DNA of 64,000 nt from Sporotomaculum syntrophicum (GCF_009932395.1 NZ_LSRS01000005.1:138185-202184); one strand, 5' to 3'; positions 8,389 through 18,526 are shown, counted from the stretch's first letter. The notes: a model not told the origin generated them from the letters alone. A program made the numbers and translations.

Positions 8389-9987
8389 ATGGTTATTGAA
8401 TCAGAATATTGGCCCCCAAAACCTAAAGAACCGGAAATAAAAGTAGATCCCTCAGATCCTGCTACTATTCCTAAATTTGTGGATCCAATGCCAATCCCGG
8501 CTATAGCGAGGCCGGTCAAAAAAAATGATTCCTCAGAGGAGAAAACTTCGCTATATCATATCCAAATGAGGAAAGCAAAACACAGATTTCATCGAGACTT
8601 CCCCCTTACTACTATTTTTGGATATAATGGAACCTATCCTGGCCCAACCATACAGGTTAATAAAGATATTCCTGTTAAAGTTAAATGGGAAAATAAACTA
8701 CCTGACACACATTTTCTTCCAATAGACCATACACTTCATGGAACAATGGATACCCCTGATGTAAGAACGGTAGTGCACCTCCATGGCGCAAATGTGGAGG
8801 CTGATAGCGATGGACATCCTGAAGCATGGTTTACTAGCGATAATAAATATGTTGGACCCAAATATACCAGGGAAGTATATGAATATACTAACCATCAAGC
8901 CGGAGGTACCTTATGGTATCACGATCATGCCCTGGGAATAACTAGATTAAATGTTTACTCAGGGTTGGCCGGATTTTACCTTATAAGAGATCATTTAGAA
9001 AAAAGACTTAATTTGCCGAGAGGTCCTTATGAAATACCAATTATGATACAGGACAAATCATTTAATAAGGACGGATCATTATTTTATCCTGATAACGCCA
9101 CTCCGCCTGTTGATTATCCTGTCCCTTCTACACCTTCATTTTTCTTTGGCAATACCATAGTAGTGAATGGGAAAATTTGGCCTTATCTTGAGGTTGAGCC
9201 TCGTAAATATAGATTTAGAATATTAAACGGTTCAAATCTTCGCGCTTACGACCTGAAATTAAGTAATGGTGGTGTATTCCATCAGATTGGAACTGAATTA
9301 GGGCTATTACAACACCCCGTAGAGATTGGTTCTTTTGTTCTGGAACCTGCTGAAAGAATTGATTTAATAATTGATTTTTCAAAGTATAAAGGACAGGAAA
9401 TAACCTTATTAAATACGGCTCCGGCTCCTCCTAGTCCCGGCACTGAGCTGATATTGAAATTCAAAGTGGGTAGTGAACTGACCTGCCCGGATAATAGTAC
9501 CATTCCTGAGAAACTGATGCCCTTTCATAAAATTGACCCCGCCTCAGCTGCCCGAGAGAGAACCTTGCATTTAGATGAAACTACAGACCATTACGGCAGA
9601 GTGTTGCATTTGCTTAATAATAAAATGTGGGATGAACCGGCTACTGAAAAGCCTAAATTAGATACGATTGAAATATGGCACTTAGTTAACCACTTTGATT
9701 TTCCACACCCAATCCATCTTCATTTAGTTCACTTTGAGATATTGGGCAGAAAAGTGTTTACTGATGAAGATTTCGACGAACATGGAAACTATAAGTTCGA
9801 TTTGGCAAGCTTAACTCCACCCTTGGATTTTGAAAAAGGCCCAAAAGATGTGGTGAGGACAGAACCCGGGCAAGTAACATCAATTATCATGCACTTCAAA
9901 GAACACTACGGGGATTACGTATGGCATTGTCATATACTGGAACACGAGGACAATGATATGATGAGGCCGCTGGTAGTAGAAAAGTGA
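8389..9987 (+). CDS. CotA-like multicopper oxidase (laccase/bilirubin oxidase type)
   Basis: The product has 532 residues; ATG 8389 was chosen because AAAGGAG lies about 9 nt upstream. All four copper-binding motifs are present: HLHG (near residue 130), WYHDHA, HPIHLHL and the C-terminal HCHILEHEDNDMM, whose last Met is the likely type 1 axial ligand. Three cupredoxin domains are expected. No signal peptide is visible, as in the Bacillus spore-coat laccase CotA, which oxidises phenolics or bilirubin with O2. In this spore-former an outer-coat location is plausible. It is a single gene between nudC and the convergent prs. Confidence 0.9.
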   Translation: MVIESEYWPPKPKEPEIKVDPSDPATIPKFVDPMPIPAIARPVKKNDSSEEKTSLYHIQMRKAKHRFHRDFPLTTIFGYNGTYPGPTIQVNKDIPVKVKWENKLPDTHFLPIDHTLHGTMDTPDVRTVVHLHGANVEADSDGHPEAWFTSDNKYVGPKYTREVYEYTNHQAGGTLWYHDHALGITRLNVYSGLAGFYLIRDHLEKRLNLPRGPYEIPIMIQDKSFNKDGSLFYPDNATPPVDYPVPSTPSFFFGNTIVVNGKIWPYLEVEPRKYRFRILNGSNLRAYDLKLSNGGVFHQIGTELGLLQHPVEIGSFVLEPAERIDLIIDFSKYKGQEITLLNTAPAPPSPGTELILKFKVGSELTCPDNSTIPEKLMPFHKIDPASAARERTLHLDETTDHYGRVLHLLNNKMWDEPATEKPKLDTIEIWHLVNHFDFPHPIHLHLVHFEILGRKVFTDEDFDEHGNYKFDLASLTPPLDFEKGPKDVVRTEPGQVTSIIMHFKEHYGDYVWHCHILEHEDNDMMRPLVVEK

Positions 9988-10024
9988 TGATTAATTACGA
10001 TTAGCCCTCCTGGAGGCTGTGTTG

Positions 10025-10969
10025 TTAGTCAAAAAGTTTACTCACCGACAGGTTCTTATGTATACGCATAATCGCCTCTGCTATAAGGGGTGCCACAGAT
10101 AGTATTTTTATTTTCGAAATCCTTTTCCATTCCGGCAGGACTATGGTATTGGTAACTATTACCTCCCGTATGGGCGCTTCTATCAGCAGGTCAAGGGCAG
10201 GACCGCTGAGCACGGGGTGGGTGCAGCAGGCATAGATATTCTCCGCTCCCAGTTCTTTGAGAGCGACCGCTCCCTGGGTGATGGTACCGGCCGTGTCAAT
10301 GATGTCATCAAGCATGATGATGTTCTTGCCGGGGATATCACCGATAATATGCTTAATTTCAGCTTCATTTTGATCAGAACGCCGCCTGTCTATAATGGCT
10401 AGGGGAGCGCCAATCCTTTCCGCAAATTCTCGGGCTCGCTGCACACTGCCCATATCGGGACTCACCACCACGATATTGTCTACCTGCTGCTGTATAAAAT
10501 ACTGGGCCAGGAGTGGTACGCCACGCAGGTGATCCACCGGTATATCAAAAAAACCCTGAATCTGCGCTGCGTGTAAATCCATCGTCAGGACCCGTTTGGC
10601 TCCGCTGGCAGTAATTAAATTAGCCACCAGCTTTGCAGTGATGGGGTCACGCGCCCGAGCCTTACGGTCCTGCCGAGCATACCCGTAAAAAGGCATTACC
10701 GGAGTGATCCTGATAGCCGATGCCCGGCGCATGGCATCCATCATGACCAGCAGCTCCATCAGGTGCTCGTTTACCGGTTCGCTGGTGGGTTGAATAATAA
10801 AGACATCTGAACCCCGCACGCTTTCATTTATTTTTACCTGTATTTCCCCGTCACTAAAACGAGTAACCTTAGCTGCCCCCAGGGAAACACCGAGGTAGCG
10901 GGCAATTTCTTCCGCCAGGGCAGGGTTAGCGTTGCCGGTAAATATTTTCAGCTGTTGTCGGGATGACAT
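10025..10969 (-). CDS. prs: Ribose-phosphate pyrophosphokinase
   Basis: The protein has 314 residues, the normal length of class I PRPP synthase, which makes 5-phosphoribosyl-1-pyrophosphate from ribose 5-phosphate and ATP for nucleotide, His and Trp synthesis. Motifs seen: [16 protein letters not shown], the ATP-binding [38 protein letters not shown], and the PRPP loop [16 protein letters not shown]. The start at 10969 ([14 protein letters not shown]) follows a GGGGGG ribosome site; a frame 24 codons longer has no support. It is monocistronic and convergent with the oxidase gene. Confidence 0.97.
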   Translation of the reverse strand: MSSRQQLKIFTGNANPALAEEIARYLGVSLGAAKVTRFSDGEIQVKINESVRGSDVFIIQPTSEPVNEHLMELLVMMDAMRRASAIRITPVMPFYGYARQDRKARARDPITAKLVANLITASGAKRVLTMDLHAAQIQGFFDIPVDHLRGVPLLAQYFIQQQVDNIVVVSPDMGSVQRAREFAERIGAPLAIIDRRRSDQNEAEIKHIIGDIPGKNIIMLDDIIDTAGTITQGAVALKELGAENIYACCTHPVLSGPALDLLIEAPIREVIVTNTIVLPEWKRISKIKILSVAPLIAEAIMRIHKNLSVSKLFD

Positions 10970-11110
10970 GTGCGGGTACCCCCCATAATTATTCTTCAGC
11001 GTATATAGGCAAAGGGACAAAGCTGTATCCCTAATATACAATTCCCATCAAATTCTTATTTTCCTGCTAGCAGGTAAAGTAATCCACCTGAACCACATTA
11101 TTATGCTCAT

Positions 11111-11145
11111 AAAAAAAGATTCCCTCACATTTAAATTGGAGGGAA
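11111..11145 (-). terminator. Rho-independent terminator (minus strand)
   Basis: TTCCCTC (11120-11126) pairs with GAGGGAA (11139-11145). On the minus strand the stem is followed by TC and seven T. It ends transcription from the FAD oxidoreductase gene ahead of prs. Confidence 0.75.
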
Positions 11146-11338
11146 CAAGAAAAATTATGCTTGAAAAGAGGAGGGCTTTAAAAACACATTTGCCATTATA
11201 TATAAGCAAAAATAATGCCAGTCCAAGTTAATTTTTCTAGCGCCCAATTTAAACAATTGCCACAACCGGTATAATGATAGCGATTGACTGCAATGACCAA
11301 AAACCGTACATATCAAAAAGACAAACAATTAAAGGCAA

Positions 11339-12424
11339 TCAATGCAGTTCGGGGTTTATAGATGTAAAAGGGTCCAGAACTGCAGCTGCTGCTTTTAAAA
11401 CAGGTAGGGGGAATTTAGAAAACACAGTGTTGGCGTACTTATTTTGTAGAATTTTAATGACCAGGTTATATTTGTGATTATCCATGCCTGCCAACACTCT
11501 TCTCATTTTTAAAGAAGGATAGTAACTTTCTATTAATGGTTGCATTGCGTCAATATAGCTTTGTAAGTTGCTGTTTGCTATCGCGATGGCTGCCTCAAAA
11601 CCGCTAAGCATTGAGGTGAACTGCCCGAAGCCCAGGAATGGCATCACGAAGCCCCCCGCATGACCTATAAAAACAAGATTTTCGGTAACCAGAGATTTGT
11701 TTCTGCCTATTTCAAACGAATGCAGGGTGAATGTATCCTTAATACTAAATTCCCAATCAAGGCCGGCTAAAAACTTCTGCCATAAAACCTCCAGGTCAAC
11801 TCCTTCAGTCCCGGGCACAGCAAGACACAGGCTGGCTACATGGCTATGGTAGGGTAATAAAAAACAATACCCCTGTGGGGCATAGCAGTCGTTGAACCAT
11901 ACCTCGGCCTGGTGGGGATTAAAGTGCCCTCTAATGCTGGCACCGATTATATTAGCAACAATATCGGTTTCCCAAGTCTGCTGCCTTTTTGGTTCATTGC
12001 TATTGCCGGTAGCTACTACCACGACATCATATTTATCCTTTAAATCATCTGTTGTAAAAAAATTATTGTTGAACACCGGCGCCTTAGAAATGTCACCCAG
12101 TTGCACCTCAAGAGCCTTGGGGTGGTTACCTCTCGCCGTAATATAGCCCAGTTCTCCTGTAATAAGTGCCGAGTCTTTGGGGCCGTGTATAACAAGACTT
12201 TTTAGAGCATTTATTGGTTCAAGCTCAACCTTATATTGGTGAGCCAGGTAGCTAAAGCAGTCCTCTATTGGATAATCCAAGATATTCATGATGGCTTCAC
12301 CATTGGTAAATCTAGCGCCAATTTTATACTGGGCTTCATAGATATCCGGTACAATGCCATATTGTTCTAATACCACTGAACAAGCAAGGCCGGCTAAACC
12401 TGCCCCCATTATGGCAACCTTCAT
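11339..12424 (-). CDS. FAD-dependent oxidoreductase (geranylgeranyl-reductase-like)
   Basis: The product has 361 residues from ATG 12424, which sits 9 nt after AGGGG; the ATG at 12433 is too close to that site. The N-terminus is a classic FAD-binding Rossmann motif (IMGAGLAGLACSVVLEQYG), a second motif is DVVVVATGNS, and the C-terminal half has FIGHAGGFVMPFLGFGQ, the DG/GxxxP-like FAD motif of the group that includes geranylgeranyl reductases and related monooxygenase-fold enzymes. The substrate is unknown. It is divergent from the germination operon across 265 bp. Confidence 0.75.
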   Translation of the reverse strand: MKVAIMGAGLAGLACSVVLEQYGIVPDIYEAQYKIGARFTNGEAIMNILDYPIEDCFSYLAHQYKVELEPINALKSLVIHGPKDSALITGELGYITARGNHPKALEVQLGDISKAPVFNNNFFTTDDLKDKYDVVVVATGNSNEPKRQQTWETDIVANIIGASIRGHFNPHQAEVWFNDCYAPQGYCFLLPYHSHVASLCLAVPGTEGVDLEVLWQKFLAGLDWEFSIKDTFTLHSFEIGRNKSLVTENLVFIGHAGGFVMPFLGFGQFTSMLSGFEAAIAIANSNLQSYIDAMQPLIESYYPSLKMRRVLAGMDNHKYNLVIKILQNKYANTVFSKFPLPVLKAAAAVLDPFTSINPELH

Positions 12425-12689
12425 TATAGACATCCCCTAACCAGCTAAGATAAGCATAAGGTTTAAATATATTCTGCCACCGAATTTTTTTTGTATCCGA
12501 TTAAATATGGTAATCCTATGCAATTAGTAAACAAGCACAGGCATGCTTATATCCTTTTCAGTTATTAGTATCAGCGAGTTAAGTAAAGCAGTGGTTATAA
12601 ATCTTCCTGCTTTGGTAAATATACTAATAACAAATCTGCCAGTAACCTGCCCAAGAGCTTGGGACAAAGGTCTTACGGAGTGTATATTA
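12425..12689. other. Divergent intergenic region of oxidoreductase and germination operon
   Basis: These 265 bp lie between two divergent genes, so both promoters should be here. The start at 12690 has CGGAG 9 nt upstream. I could not place a convincing sigma-G or sigma-A promoter by eye. The plus-strand frame running from 12543 has a weak, non-GerA-like N-terminus and was not used as the start. Confidence 0.4.
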
Positions 12690-14525
12690 ATGCAGCTTAA
12701 ATACTGGGCTAATAAAATTTTAGGCTACAACGGACCGCCTGCTTCCATGGATTTTGAGCTGGCGGAGACGGAGGAGGAGCAGCAAAGCGCCTCCCAGACC
12801 GGGCAAGAAGAGAATGTACCGGCGAGCAAATCCAGACAGCATAAAATTAGAAAACCAAGGAAAACAGGGCCGGCCGGAGATAAGGGTGACGCGGGCGGCA
12901 CCGGCGATGCAGCCAATCAACCCGGCGGAACCGGTGCCGGCGATAACCCGGAGCAGTCAAAACCCGGTGCAGCCCCGCAGGAAATCCAGGTTGCTCTGGA
13001 AACCAATAGAAAAATTATTGCCCGGCTGTTTAACCTGCCCATCAACAAGGATGTGATAGTGCGGGAATTCACCCTGTCCACGGAACCGCCGGTGCCGGCT
13101 TTCTTAGTCTTTATAGATGGCATGGCGGATACTAAGTTGATCAATAACTCTATCCTACAGCCCTTGATGTTGCTAACCAACCTGGAGTCGGGGCAGGGCA
13201 TCAGGCCTGATACCTGCACCAATGTGCTGCAAAGACACCTGCCCAGCAACCAGGTAGAAAAGTTAACTCTATTTAAAGACGTGGTTACCCAAGTACTGTC
13301 AGGAGCAACCGCAATATTTTTTGATGGCTGTTCTTACGCAATATCCGCTGAGACCAAAGGTTTCCCGTTCCGGGGAGTGGATACGGCCAGAACCGAGCAG
13401 GTCGTCCAGGGTCCCCAGGAGGGCTTTGTGGAAAACCTGCGCTCCAATACTGCATTAGTCCGTAGAATTATCCACTCGGAACAGCTGATTACCGAGTATT
13501 TAGAGGTGGGCGCGCGCAATAACAACAATGTAGCCATCATGTACCTGGCGGATCTGACCAACCCAGCTTTGGTACAGGAAGTCAAAAGGCGCATTAGGGG
13601 TATTAAAACCGACTATTTGGCAGAAAGCGGCGTACTTGAGGAATTAATTGAAGACCACCCCTTGTCTTTGATGCCCCAGATCATCAAAACAGAACGGCCT
13701 GACCGGGTATCCTCCATGCTGCTGGAGGGCAAGGTGGCCATAATAGTGGATAACACACCCTTTGTTATGCTGGTGCCCGGCCTGCTGTTTGATTTTCTGC
13801 ACAGCTCCGAGGATCACTATGTGCGCTTTTCAAATGGTATATGGCTCAGGGTTATTCGGCTGTTTGCTGTATTTTTAACCATTCTGCTGCCTGCTTTTTA
13901 CGTGGCTATAGCCACCTTTCACCAGGAGATGATTCCCACTGATCTGCTGTTGTCCATAGCTGCGGCCAGGGAAATGGTGCCATTTCCCACCATTGTGGAA
14001 ATTTTACTTATGGAATTATCCTTTGAACTGGTACGGGAGGCCGGGGTGCGTGTACCGGGCATTATCGGTCCAACCCTGGGTATTGTGGGCACACTGATTC
14101 TGGGCCAGGCTGCGGTGGCGGCCAGTATTGTCAGCCCGATTCTCATTATTATCGTCGCTGTAACAGGCTTATCTTCCTACGCCATACCCAATTATGCCGC
14201 TGCTTTTGGCTTTAGATTTATGCGATTTGTTTTTATTTTCCTGGCGGCTGCCCTGGGTTTTTTCGGTATTTCCAGCGGGCTGTTTATAATGCTTTGCCTG
14301 TTATTAAACATGAAATCCTTTGGGGTACCCTATTTAGCGCCGGTGTCCCCAAAAACTGCCTCCAGCCATGATTTAATTATACGCTTCCCCGCCTGGCAGC
14401 AGGAAAACCGGCCTGATTACCAGCAGACCCTGGATACCAGGCGCCAGCCTGAGCTAAGCCGGGGCTGGGTTACCAGGCAGTCCGCAAAGCCCAGGGGCAA
14501 CAAGGCCAATAGTGAGGGAGATTAA
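12690..14525 (+). CDS. gerA: Spore germination protein, GerA family (A subunit)
   Basis: The product has 611 residues. The A subunit of a GerA-type nutrient receptor sits in the inner spore membrane and forms, with B and C, a complex that releases ions on sensing nutrients. The first about 100 residues are a hydrophilic, Gly/Asn/Pro-rich extension (GDKGDAGGTGDAANQPGGTG). The soluble domain follows (VREFTLSTEPPVPAFLVFID, then RGVDTARTEQVVQGPQEGF). The C-terminal third has several membrane helices with the conserved PFPTIVEILLMELSFELVRE and RVPGIIGPTLGIVG. It is first in a four-gene operon and probably made in the forespore. Confidence 0.95.
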   Translation: MQLKYWANKILGYNGPPASMDFELAETEEEQQSASQTGQEENVPASKSRQHKIRKPRKTGPAGDKGDAGGTGDAANQPGGTGAGDNPEQSKPGAAPQEIQVALETNRKIIARLFNLPINKDVIVREFTLSTEPPVPAFLVFIDGMADTKLINNSILQPLMLLTNLESGQGIRPDTCTNVLQRHLPSNQVEKLTLFKDVVTQVLSGATAIFFDGCSYAISAETKGFPFRGVDTARTEQVVQGPQEGFVENLRSNTALVRRIIHSEQLITEYLEVGARNNNNVAIMYLADLTNPALVQEVKRRIRGIKTDYLAESGVLEELIEDHPLSLMPQIIKTERPDRVSSMLLEGKVAIIVDNTPFVMLVPGLLFDFLHSSEDHYVRFSNGIWLRVIRLFAVFLTILLPAFYVAIATFHQEMIPTDLLLSIAAAREMVPFPTIVEILLMELSFELVREAGVRVPGIIGPTLGIVGTLILGQAAVAASIVSPILIIIVAVTGLSSYAIPNYAAAFGFRFMRFVFIFLAAALGFFGISSGLFIMLCLLLNMKSFGVPYLAPVSPKTASSHDLIIRFPAWQQENRPDYQQTLDTRRQPELSRGWVTRQSAKPRGNKANSEGD

Positions 14526-14557
14526 GGTGCCATTGAAGCAAAGAGACCTAAAAGGCG

Positions 14558-15667
14558 GTGGTGGGGATAATTAACCAGGTAAAAATCGGCCAGGCCGAAG
14601 CAATCGCCTTGCTGGTCACTGTAATGTCAACAAAATTATTTTTAACTTACCCTCTAATTATTGTTAGTCATGGCGGTAGTGCCGCCTGGCAAATAGTAAT
14701 AATTTCAGGGCTGGTCACCCTGGTTTTCTTCTGGTTGATCCTAAAATATATCGAGCGTTTTCCAGACCGTTCATTCCCTGAAACCGCGGAATATATCAGC
14801 GGGCCGTATTTTGGCGGGCTGCTGGTTATGCTTTTACTGCTGCCCTGGCTGTTTGAATTGACAATGACCTTCCGCAGGTTCGGGGAAATGATCGTCATTA
14901 TCGCCCTGCCGGAGACAAGCATCGGCTTGATCATGCTAATATTTTTCTGCGGCGCGGGATTAGCTGCCTATCTTGGTTTGTCCACTATCGCCAGAGCTTG
15001 CCACCTTGTGTTTCCCTTTACCCTGGGGGCCGCTCTTTTAATTGTTGCGTTCAGTTACTCCAATTGGGACACGGACTGGTTGTTTCCCATATTTGGCAAT
15101 GGCCCCTGGATAACCATAAAAGAAGGCGTTATACAAAGCTCGGCTTTTTATGAATTAAGCTTTATTTATGCGCTGCCCCTGGTCTTTTATGCTCACCAGA
15201 TAAAAAAAATTGGCTATACCAGTATTATTGTCACCACGGTTATCTTAACTACGATGGTATTGGCCTACCTGCTGGTGTTTCCGGCCGTAGTGGGGGAGGA
15301 ACCCTATTTGCCGCTGTATAATATGGCCCGCAGTGTTTACCTGGGGCGATTTATACAACGTATCGAGGCTATATTTCTCCTCTTCTGGGTAATCAGCGGG
15401 TACCTGTGGGTTTCAGTTGGTGTTTACGGTCTCTGTCACATATTAAAGGACTGGCTAAAGCTGCCCGACCACCGACCCCTGATTTTACCTGCGCTGATTA
15501 TTATTTTTGCGCTGGCCTTTATACCACAAAGCCTGCCCGACGCTGTATTAACAGTCCAGGAATATTTCTATGAAATAGGTTTTATCGCAATTTTTGGGCT
15601 GCCGCCGTTGTTGCTTTTGCTGGCGGTATTACTTGGCAAAGGGGGCAAGAATAATGTTGAAAAATAG
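14558..15667 (+). CDS. gerB: Spore germination permease, GerAB/GerB family (B subunit)
   Basis: The product has 369 residues starting at GTG 14558 (or 14561), just downstream of gerA. It is a polytopic protein of about ten hydrophobic helices belonging to the APC-superfamily endospore germination permeases, the likely nutrient-binding subunit of the receptor. N-terminal QAEAIALLVTVMSTKLFLTY and the internal FGEMIVIIALPETSIGLI fit the family, as does the length of about 365. Its 3' end overlaps the gerC start by 14 bp, which suggests translational coupling. Confidence 0.93.
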   Translation: MVGIINQVKIGQAEAIALLVTVMSTKLFLTYPLIIVSHGGSAAWQIVIISGLVTLVFFWLILKYIERFPDRSFPETAEYISGPYFGGLLVMLLLLPWLFELTMTFRRFGEMIVIIALPETSIGLIMLIFFCGAGLAAYLGLSTIARACHLVFPFTLGAALLIVAFSYSNWDTDWLFPIFGNGPWITIKEGVIQSSAFYELSFIYALPLVFYAHQIKKIGYTSIIVTTVILTTMVLAYLLVFPAVVGEEPYLPLYNMARSVYLGRFIQRIEAIFLLFWVISGYLWVSVGVYGLCHILKDWLKLPDHRPLILPALIIIFALAFIPQSLPDAVLTVQEYFYEIGFIAIFGLPPLLLLLAVLLGKGGKNNVEK

Positions 15668-16946
15668 CCGGCAACGCCTTACTGCTGCGTTGCTGATCTT
15701 GCTGGTGTTACTGTTTGCCGCGGGCTGCGGCAGTAATTCCGAACCGGATGCACTATCTTATGTTTTGCTCATTGGCATCGACCACGGCGCCCAAAACCTG
15801 CTCCGCGTATCCTATTTAATCGCTGTTCCTAAGGTCATTGCCGGGGGAGGACAAGAAGGTGCAGGTGGAGGAGGGGGAGAAGGTCAGCGGAGCGCCAATG
15901 TAATAACGATAGAAGCACCCAGTATTTACGCTTCAATGAATATGGTCAATTCCTTTGTGGGCCGTAGAATTTCACTAATGCATGCTAAGGGCATCATTTT
16001 TTCTGAAGCGATGGCTAAAGATGGTTCGATGGGCGTAATTGTCCCCGGTTTAACTCAATTCCGGGAAACCCGGGGTACTGCTTTTATAGCTGTTGCCCGC
16101 CAAAAACCTGAGGAAATACTAAACAAAATGACCCCTTTTTTAGAAACGAACCCTGCTAAATACATTGAACTACTGGCCGGCAATCAGTCGTTTACCGGCT
16201 ATATTCCAGGCGAAAAACTGCAGGATTTTTACAACGATCTGAAAATAGGCGGTATTAATCCCGTAGCTTTATTGTTCGCGGTGTCTAATGAAAAACTGCC
16301 GCCCCATAACGGCCAAAGCAGTTACCGGTCGGAAGGGGACTATGTGGCCGGTGAGATGGTTAAAAAGGGGGGCGTGTCCCTGGAAGCAATGGGGGCGGCG
16401 GTTTTTCGGGGAGGGAAAATGGTTGGTACCCTGAACGGTGACGAAACTTCAATTTACTCCATGTTTAGAGGGCAGTACGGCAGAAGAATTTATACGATCA
16501 AAGATCCCTTGAAGCCCGGCAAGCTCGTGATTATGGATGTATCCCAGACAGACAAGCCCCGGATAAAAGTTAAGCTAACCGAGGAGGGTCCTATTATTGA
16601 AGCCCGGTTATCTCTGGAGGGTAATGTGTTGGGGGTAAACAGTTTAATTGATTACAGCCTGCCCCGGTACCGTCCGGTTTTGGAGCAAGCCTTCGAAGAG
16701 CTTATCGAGCAGCAGGCCCGGGAACTGGTGGAAAAAACCCAGCACGAGTACCGGTCCGATATATTCGGCTTTGGCAACAAGGCCCTCCGCCTGGTACTGA
16801 CCCAAAGGGACTGGGAGCAGCTCAACTGGGCTGCTCTGTACGAGGAGGCCCAGGTTAGCGTGGATGTGGAATATAAAATCAGGCGTACAGGCACCCAACT
16901 ACGGCTAATGCCCATTGCCAGGAGCAACAGCGAAAGTATTCAATAA
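15654..16946 (+). CDS. gerC: Spore germination lipoprotein, Ger(x)C family (C subunit)
   Basis: The product has 430 residues. ATG 15654 inside the end of gerB is the right start because it begins a signal peptide ending in a lipobox (LFAAGC). The C subunit is a diacylated lipoprotein on the outer face of the inner spore membrane. Domain marks include YVLLIGIDHGAQNLLRVSYL, a Gly/Glu-rich insert, EAPSIYASMNMVNSFVGRRI and a C-terminal LNWAALYEEAQVSVDVEYKI. The length is somewhat above the usual 370-400 because of the glycine-rich insert. It overlaps gerB by 14 bp. Confidence 0.95.
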   Translation: MLKNSRQRLTAALLILLVLLFAAGCGSNSEPDALSYVLLIGIDHGAQNLLRVSYLIAVPKVIAGGGQEGAGGGGGEGQRSANVITIEAPSIYASMNMVNSFVGRRISLMHAKGIIFSEAMAKDGSMGVIVPGLTQFRETRGTAFIAVARQKPEEILNKMTPFLETNPAKYIELLAGNQSFTGYIPGEKLQDFYNDLKIGGINPVALLFAVSNEKLPPHNGQSSYRSEGDYVAGEMVKKGGVSLEAMGAAVFRGGKMVGTLNGDETSIYSMFRGQYGRRIYTIKDPLKPGKLVIMDVSQTDKPRIKVKLTEEGPIIEARLSLEGNVLGVNSLIDYSLPRYRPVLEQAFEELIEQQARELVEKTQHEYRSDIFGFGNKALRLVLTQRDWEQLNWAALYEEAQVSVDVEYKIRRTGTQLRLMPIARSNSESIQ

Positions 16947-16961
16947 GGAGCGTGATGAGTT

Positions 16962-17141
16962 ATGATCATGATTATAGCTTTGACAATAATTTTCCTGGTG
17001 GCGGTGGCCATAAAAACCATCAATTATGGCCGCTGGTCTGCCGGACAGGGTAACTGGCGCGGGGCTATCGGGCTGTATGTGATAGCTCTGCTGCTGCTTG
17101 CGCTGCCTGCCGCCGTGTATATTTACAACCAGGTGGTATAA
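16962..17141 (+). CDS. Small two-helix membrane protein at the end of the ger operon
   Basis: The protein has 59 residues from ATG 16962, with AAGGAG about 11 nt upstream that overlaps the end of gerC. It has two hydrophobic segments (MIIALTIIFLVAVAI and GLYVIALLLLALPAAVYIY) joined by a short polar loop (NYGRWSAGQGNWRG). Some GerA operons of Bacillus carry a small two-helix D subunit that modulates the receptor; position and topology suggest the same role here. I recognise no sequence family, so the role is inference from context. Confidence 0.7.
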   Translation: MIMIIALTIIFLVAVAIKTINYGRWSAGQGNWRGAIGLYVIALLLLALPAAVYIYNQVV

Positions 17142-17702
17142 GTACAAATAATATTACATCCGGTAAGCAGGGGGTATTCTTCAGTGATAAACACTTCAAA
17201 AAGTGGCCGTTCTATTTACTTATGAAGGTAAGGAATAGCATTTATCTGTTCGTGCCAAGAAATGCACCGCTACTATATGTATTACTATTGATGGAAGAAT
17301 ATTGTGCTATAATTATATTTATTAATTATTTATTTAGATATCAGATAGTAAAACAAGTGTATTTGTATATATGATAATCACCTGTAAGTACTTGGGCTAG
17401 CGGGATTGTGGTAATTTCCTTTAATGAGGTTACTGCACATCGTATTCTATATCTTGCTCAGCTTCTTCTTTATGGTTACCGGTAATATTCCATCGATACA
17501 GCTCTGCAGCGGCCGGATGGCTTGCTGGAGGAAATTGCGGTTGGAAAATTACCCGGTTGTGGCCGGTTTATATTCGGCTCAGCAATCATCAAAGATAGCT
17601 CCAAATCAACCGGCCGGGAAGTGTAAGAATGGCTAAAATTATTTTTAAAATTTGTTGTGTCATGGCTGAGGTAATAATGGATGCAATTTAGGAAGGAATT
17701 TG
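17142..17702 (+). other. Intergenic region without recognisable gene
   Basis: About 560 bp. The longest frame (17424-17636) begins without a ribosome site and has no protein-like pattern. A GGAAGG ribosome site for the next gene is at 17691-17696. I see no clear terminator after the ger operon and no structured RNA. Confidence 0.45.
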
Positions 17703-18524
17703 GTGCCTATGGAAACTCAGAATGTTCTACTGGCCTTTGGACTGACCTTGTTTGCGGGTTTATGTACCGGTATCGGTGGACTGCTTACTCTGTTTTGGAA
17801 AGAGACCAATACTAAATTTCTTTCGTTTGTCCTTGGTCTTTCGGCAGGGGTAATGGTGTTTTTATCCTTTATCGAATTTTTTCCCCAGGCTAAACACTGC
17901 CTAACCCAGGAGTTTGGCGGGCATACGGGGGCATGGCTTACCACGGTAGCATTTTTTAGCGGTGTTTTCCTAATCTGGCTTATCGACAGGTTGGTTCCTT
18001 CCCCGGAAAACCCGCATGAAATTCATAAAGTTGAAGAAATGAACGGTATTGTTGTGAACATTAAAGAAAGAAAGCTATTAAGGACAGGTGTGCTTATTGC
18101 TATTGCCGTCATCATTCATAATTTTCCCGAGGGCGTTGCATCTTTTATTGCTGTAGTAACCAATCCTTCACTGGGCATTGTTATAGCGGCTGCCATTGCC
18201 ATCCATAATATTCCCGAAGGGATTGCCGTAGCTGTTCCGGTTTACGCGGCAACCGGCAATAAAAAGAAGGCTTGTTTAATGTCCATTATTTCAGGCCTTG
18301 CGGAACCCTTTGGCGCTTTAATAGGTTTTATGCTATTTTCCCTGTTTTTCAACGATGCTGTGCTGGGTGTATTATTTGCGGCTGTGGCAGGTATTATGGT
18401 TTTTATCTCCTTTGATGAACTGCTGCCGTCTGCTGAAGAATATGGTCATCATCATTTGTCCATTTTCGGGCTGATCGGCGGGATGATGGTAATGTCCTTA
18501 AGCCTTTTGCTGCTTGGTGATTAG
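17703..18524 (+). CDS. zupT: ZIP-family zinc/divalent metal transporter (ZupT-like)
   Basis: This protein of about 273 residues imports Zn2+ and other divalent metals across the cytoplasmic membrane. Eight hydrophobic segments are visible. The two metal-site motifs of the ZIP fold are present: HNFPEG (near residue 139) and HNIPEG (near residue 168). GTG 17703 lies 6 nt after GGAAGG and is preferred over TTG 17700; ATG 17709 is also possible. dinB starts 2 nt downstream, so the two genes are probably co-transcribed although their functions are unrelated. Confidence 0.9.
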   Translation: MPMETQNVLLAFGLTLFAGLCTGIGGLLTLFWKETNTKFLSFVLGLSAGVMVFLSFIEFFPQAKHCLTQEFGGHTGAWLTTVAFFSGVFLIWLIDRLVPSPENPHEIHKVEEMNGIVVNIKERKLLRTGVLIAIAVIIHNFPEGVASFIAVVTNPSLGIVIAAAIAIHNIPEGIAVAVPVYAATGNKKKACLMSIISGLAEPFGALIGFMLFSLFFNDAVLGVLFAAVAGIMVFISFDELLPSAEEYGHHHLSIFGLIGGMMVMSLSLLLLGD

Positions 18525-18526
18525 CT

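Noticed and set aside
11120-11145. TTCCCTC/GAGGGAA stem as a dispersed repeat family
   Set aside because: Only the 7-bp stem is shared with 22411-22429; flanks differ and both are followed by T-runs, so ordinary terminators explain them.
12543-12689. N-terminal extension of the gerA frame
   Set aside because: A good ribosome site precedes ATG 12690, and the extension does not look like a GerA N-terminus.
17424-17636. 70-codon frame with a hydrophobic start
   Set aside because: It resembles a signal peptide by chance; there is no ribosome site and the rest is basic, without structure.
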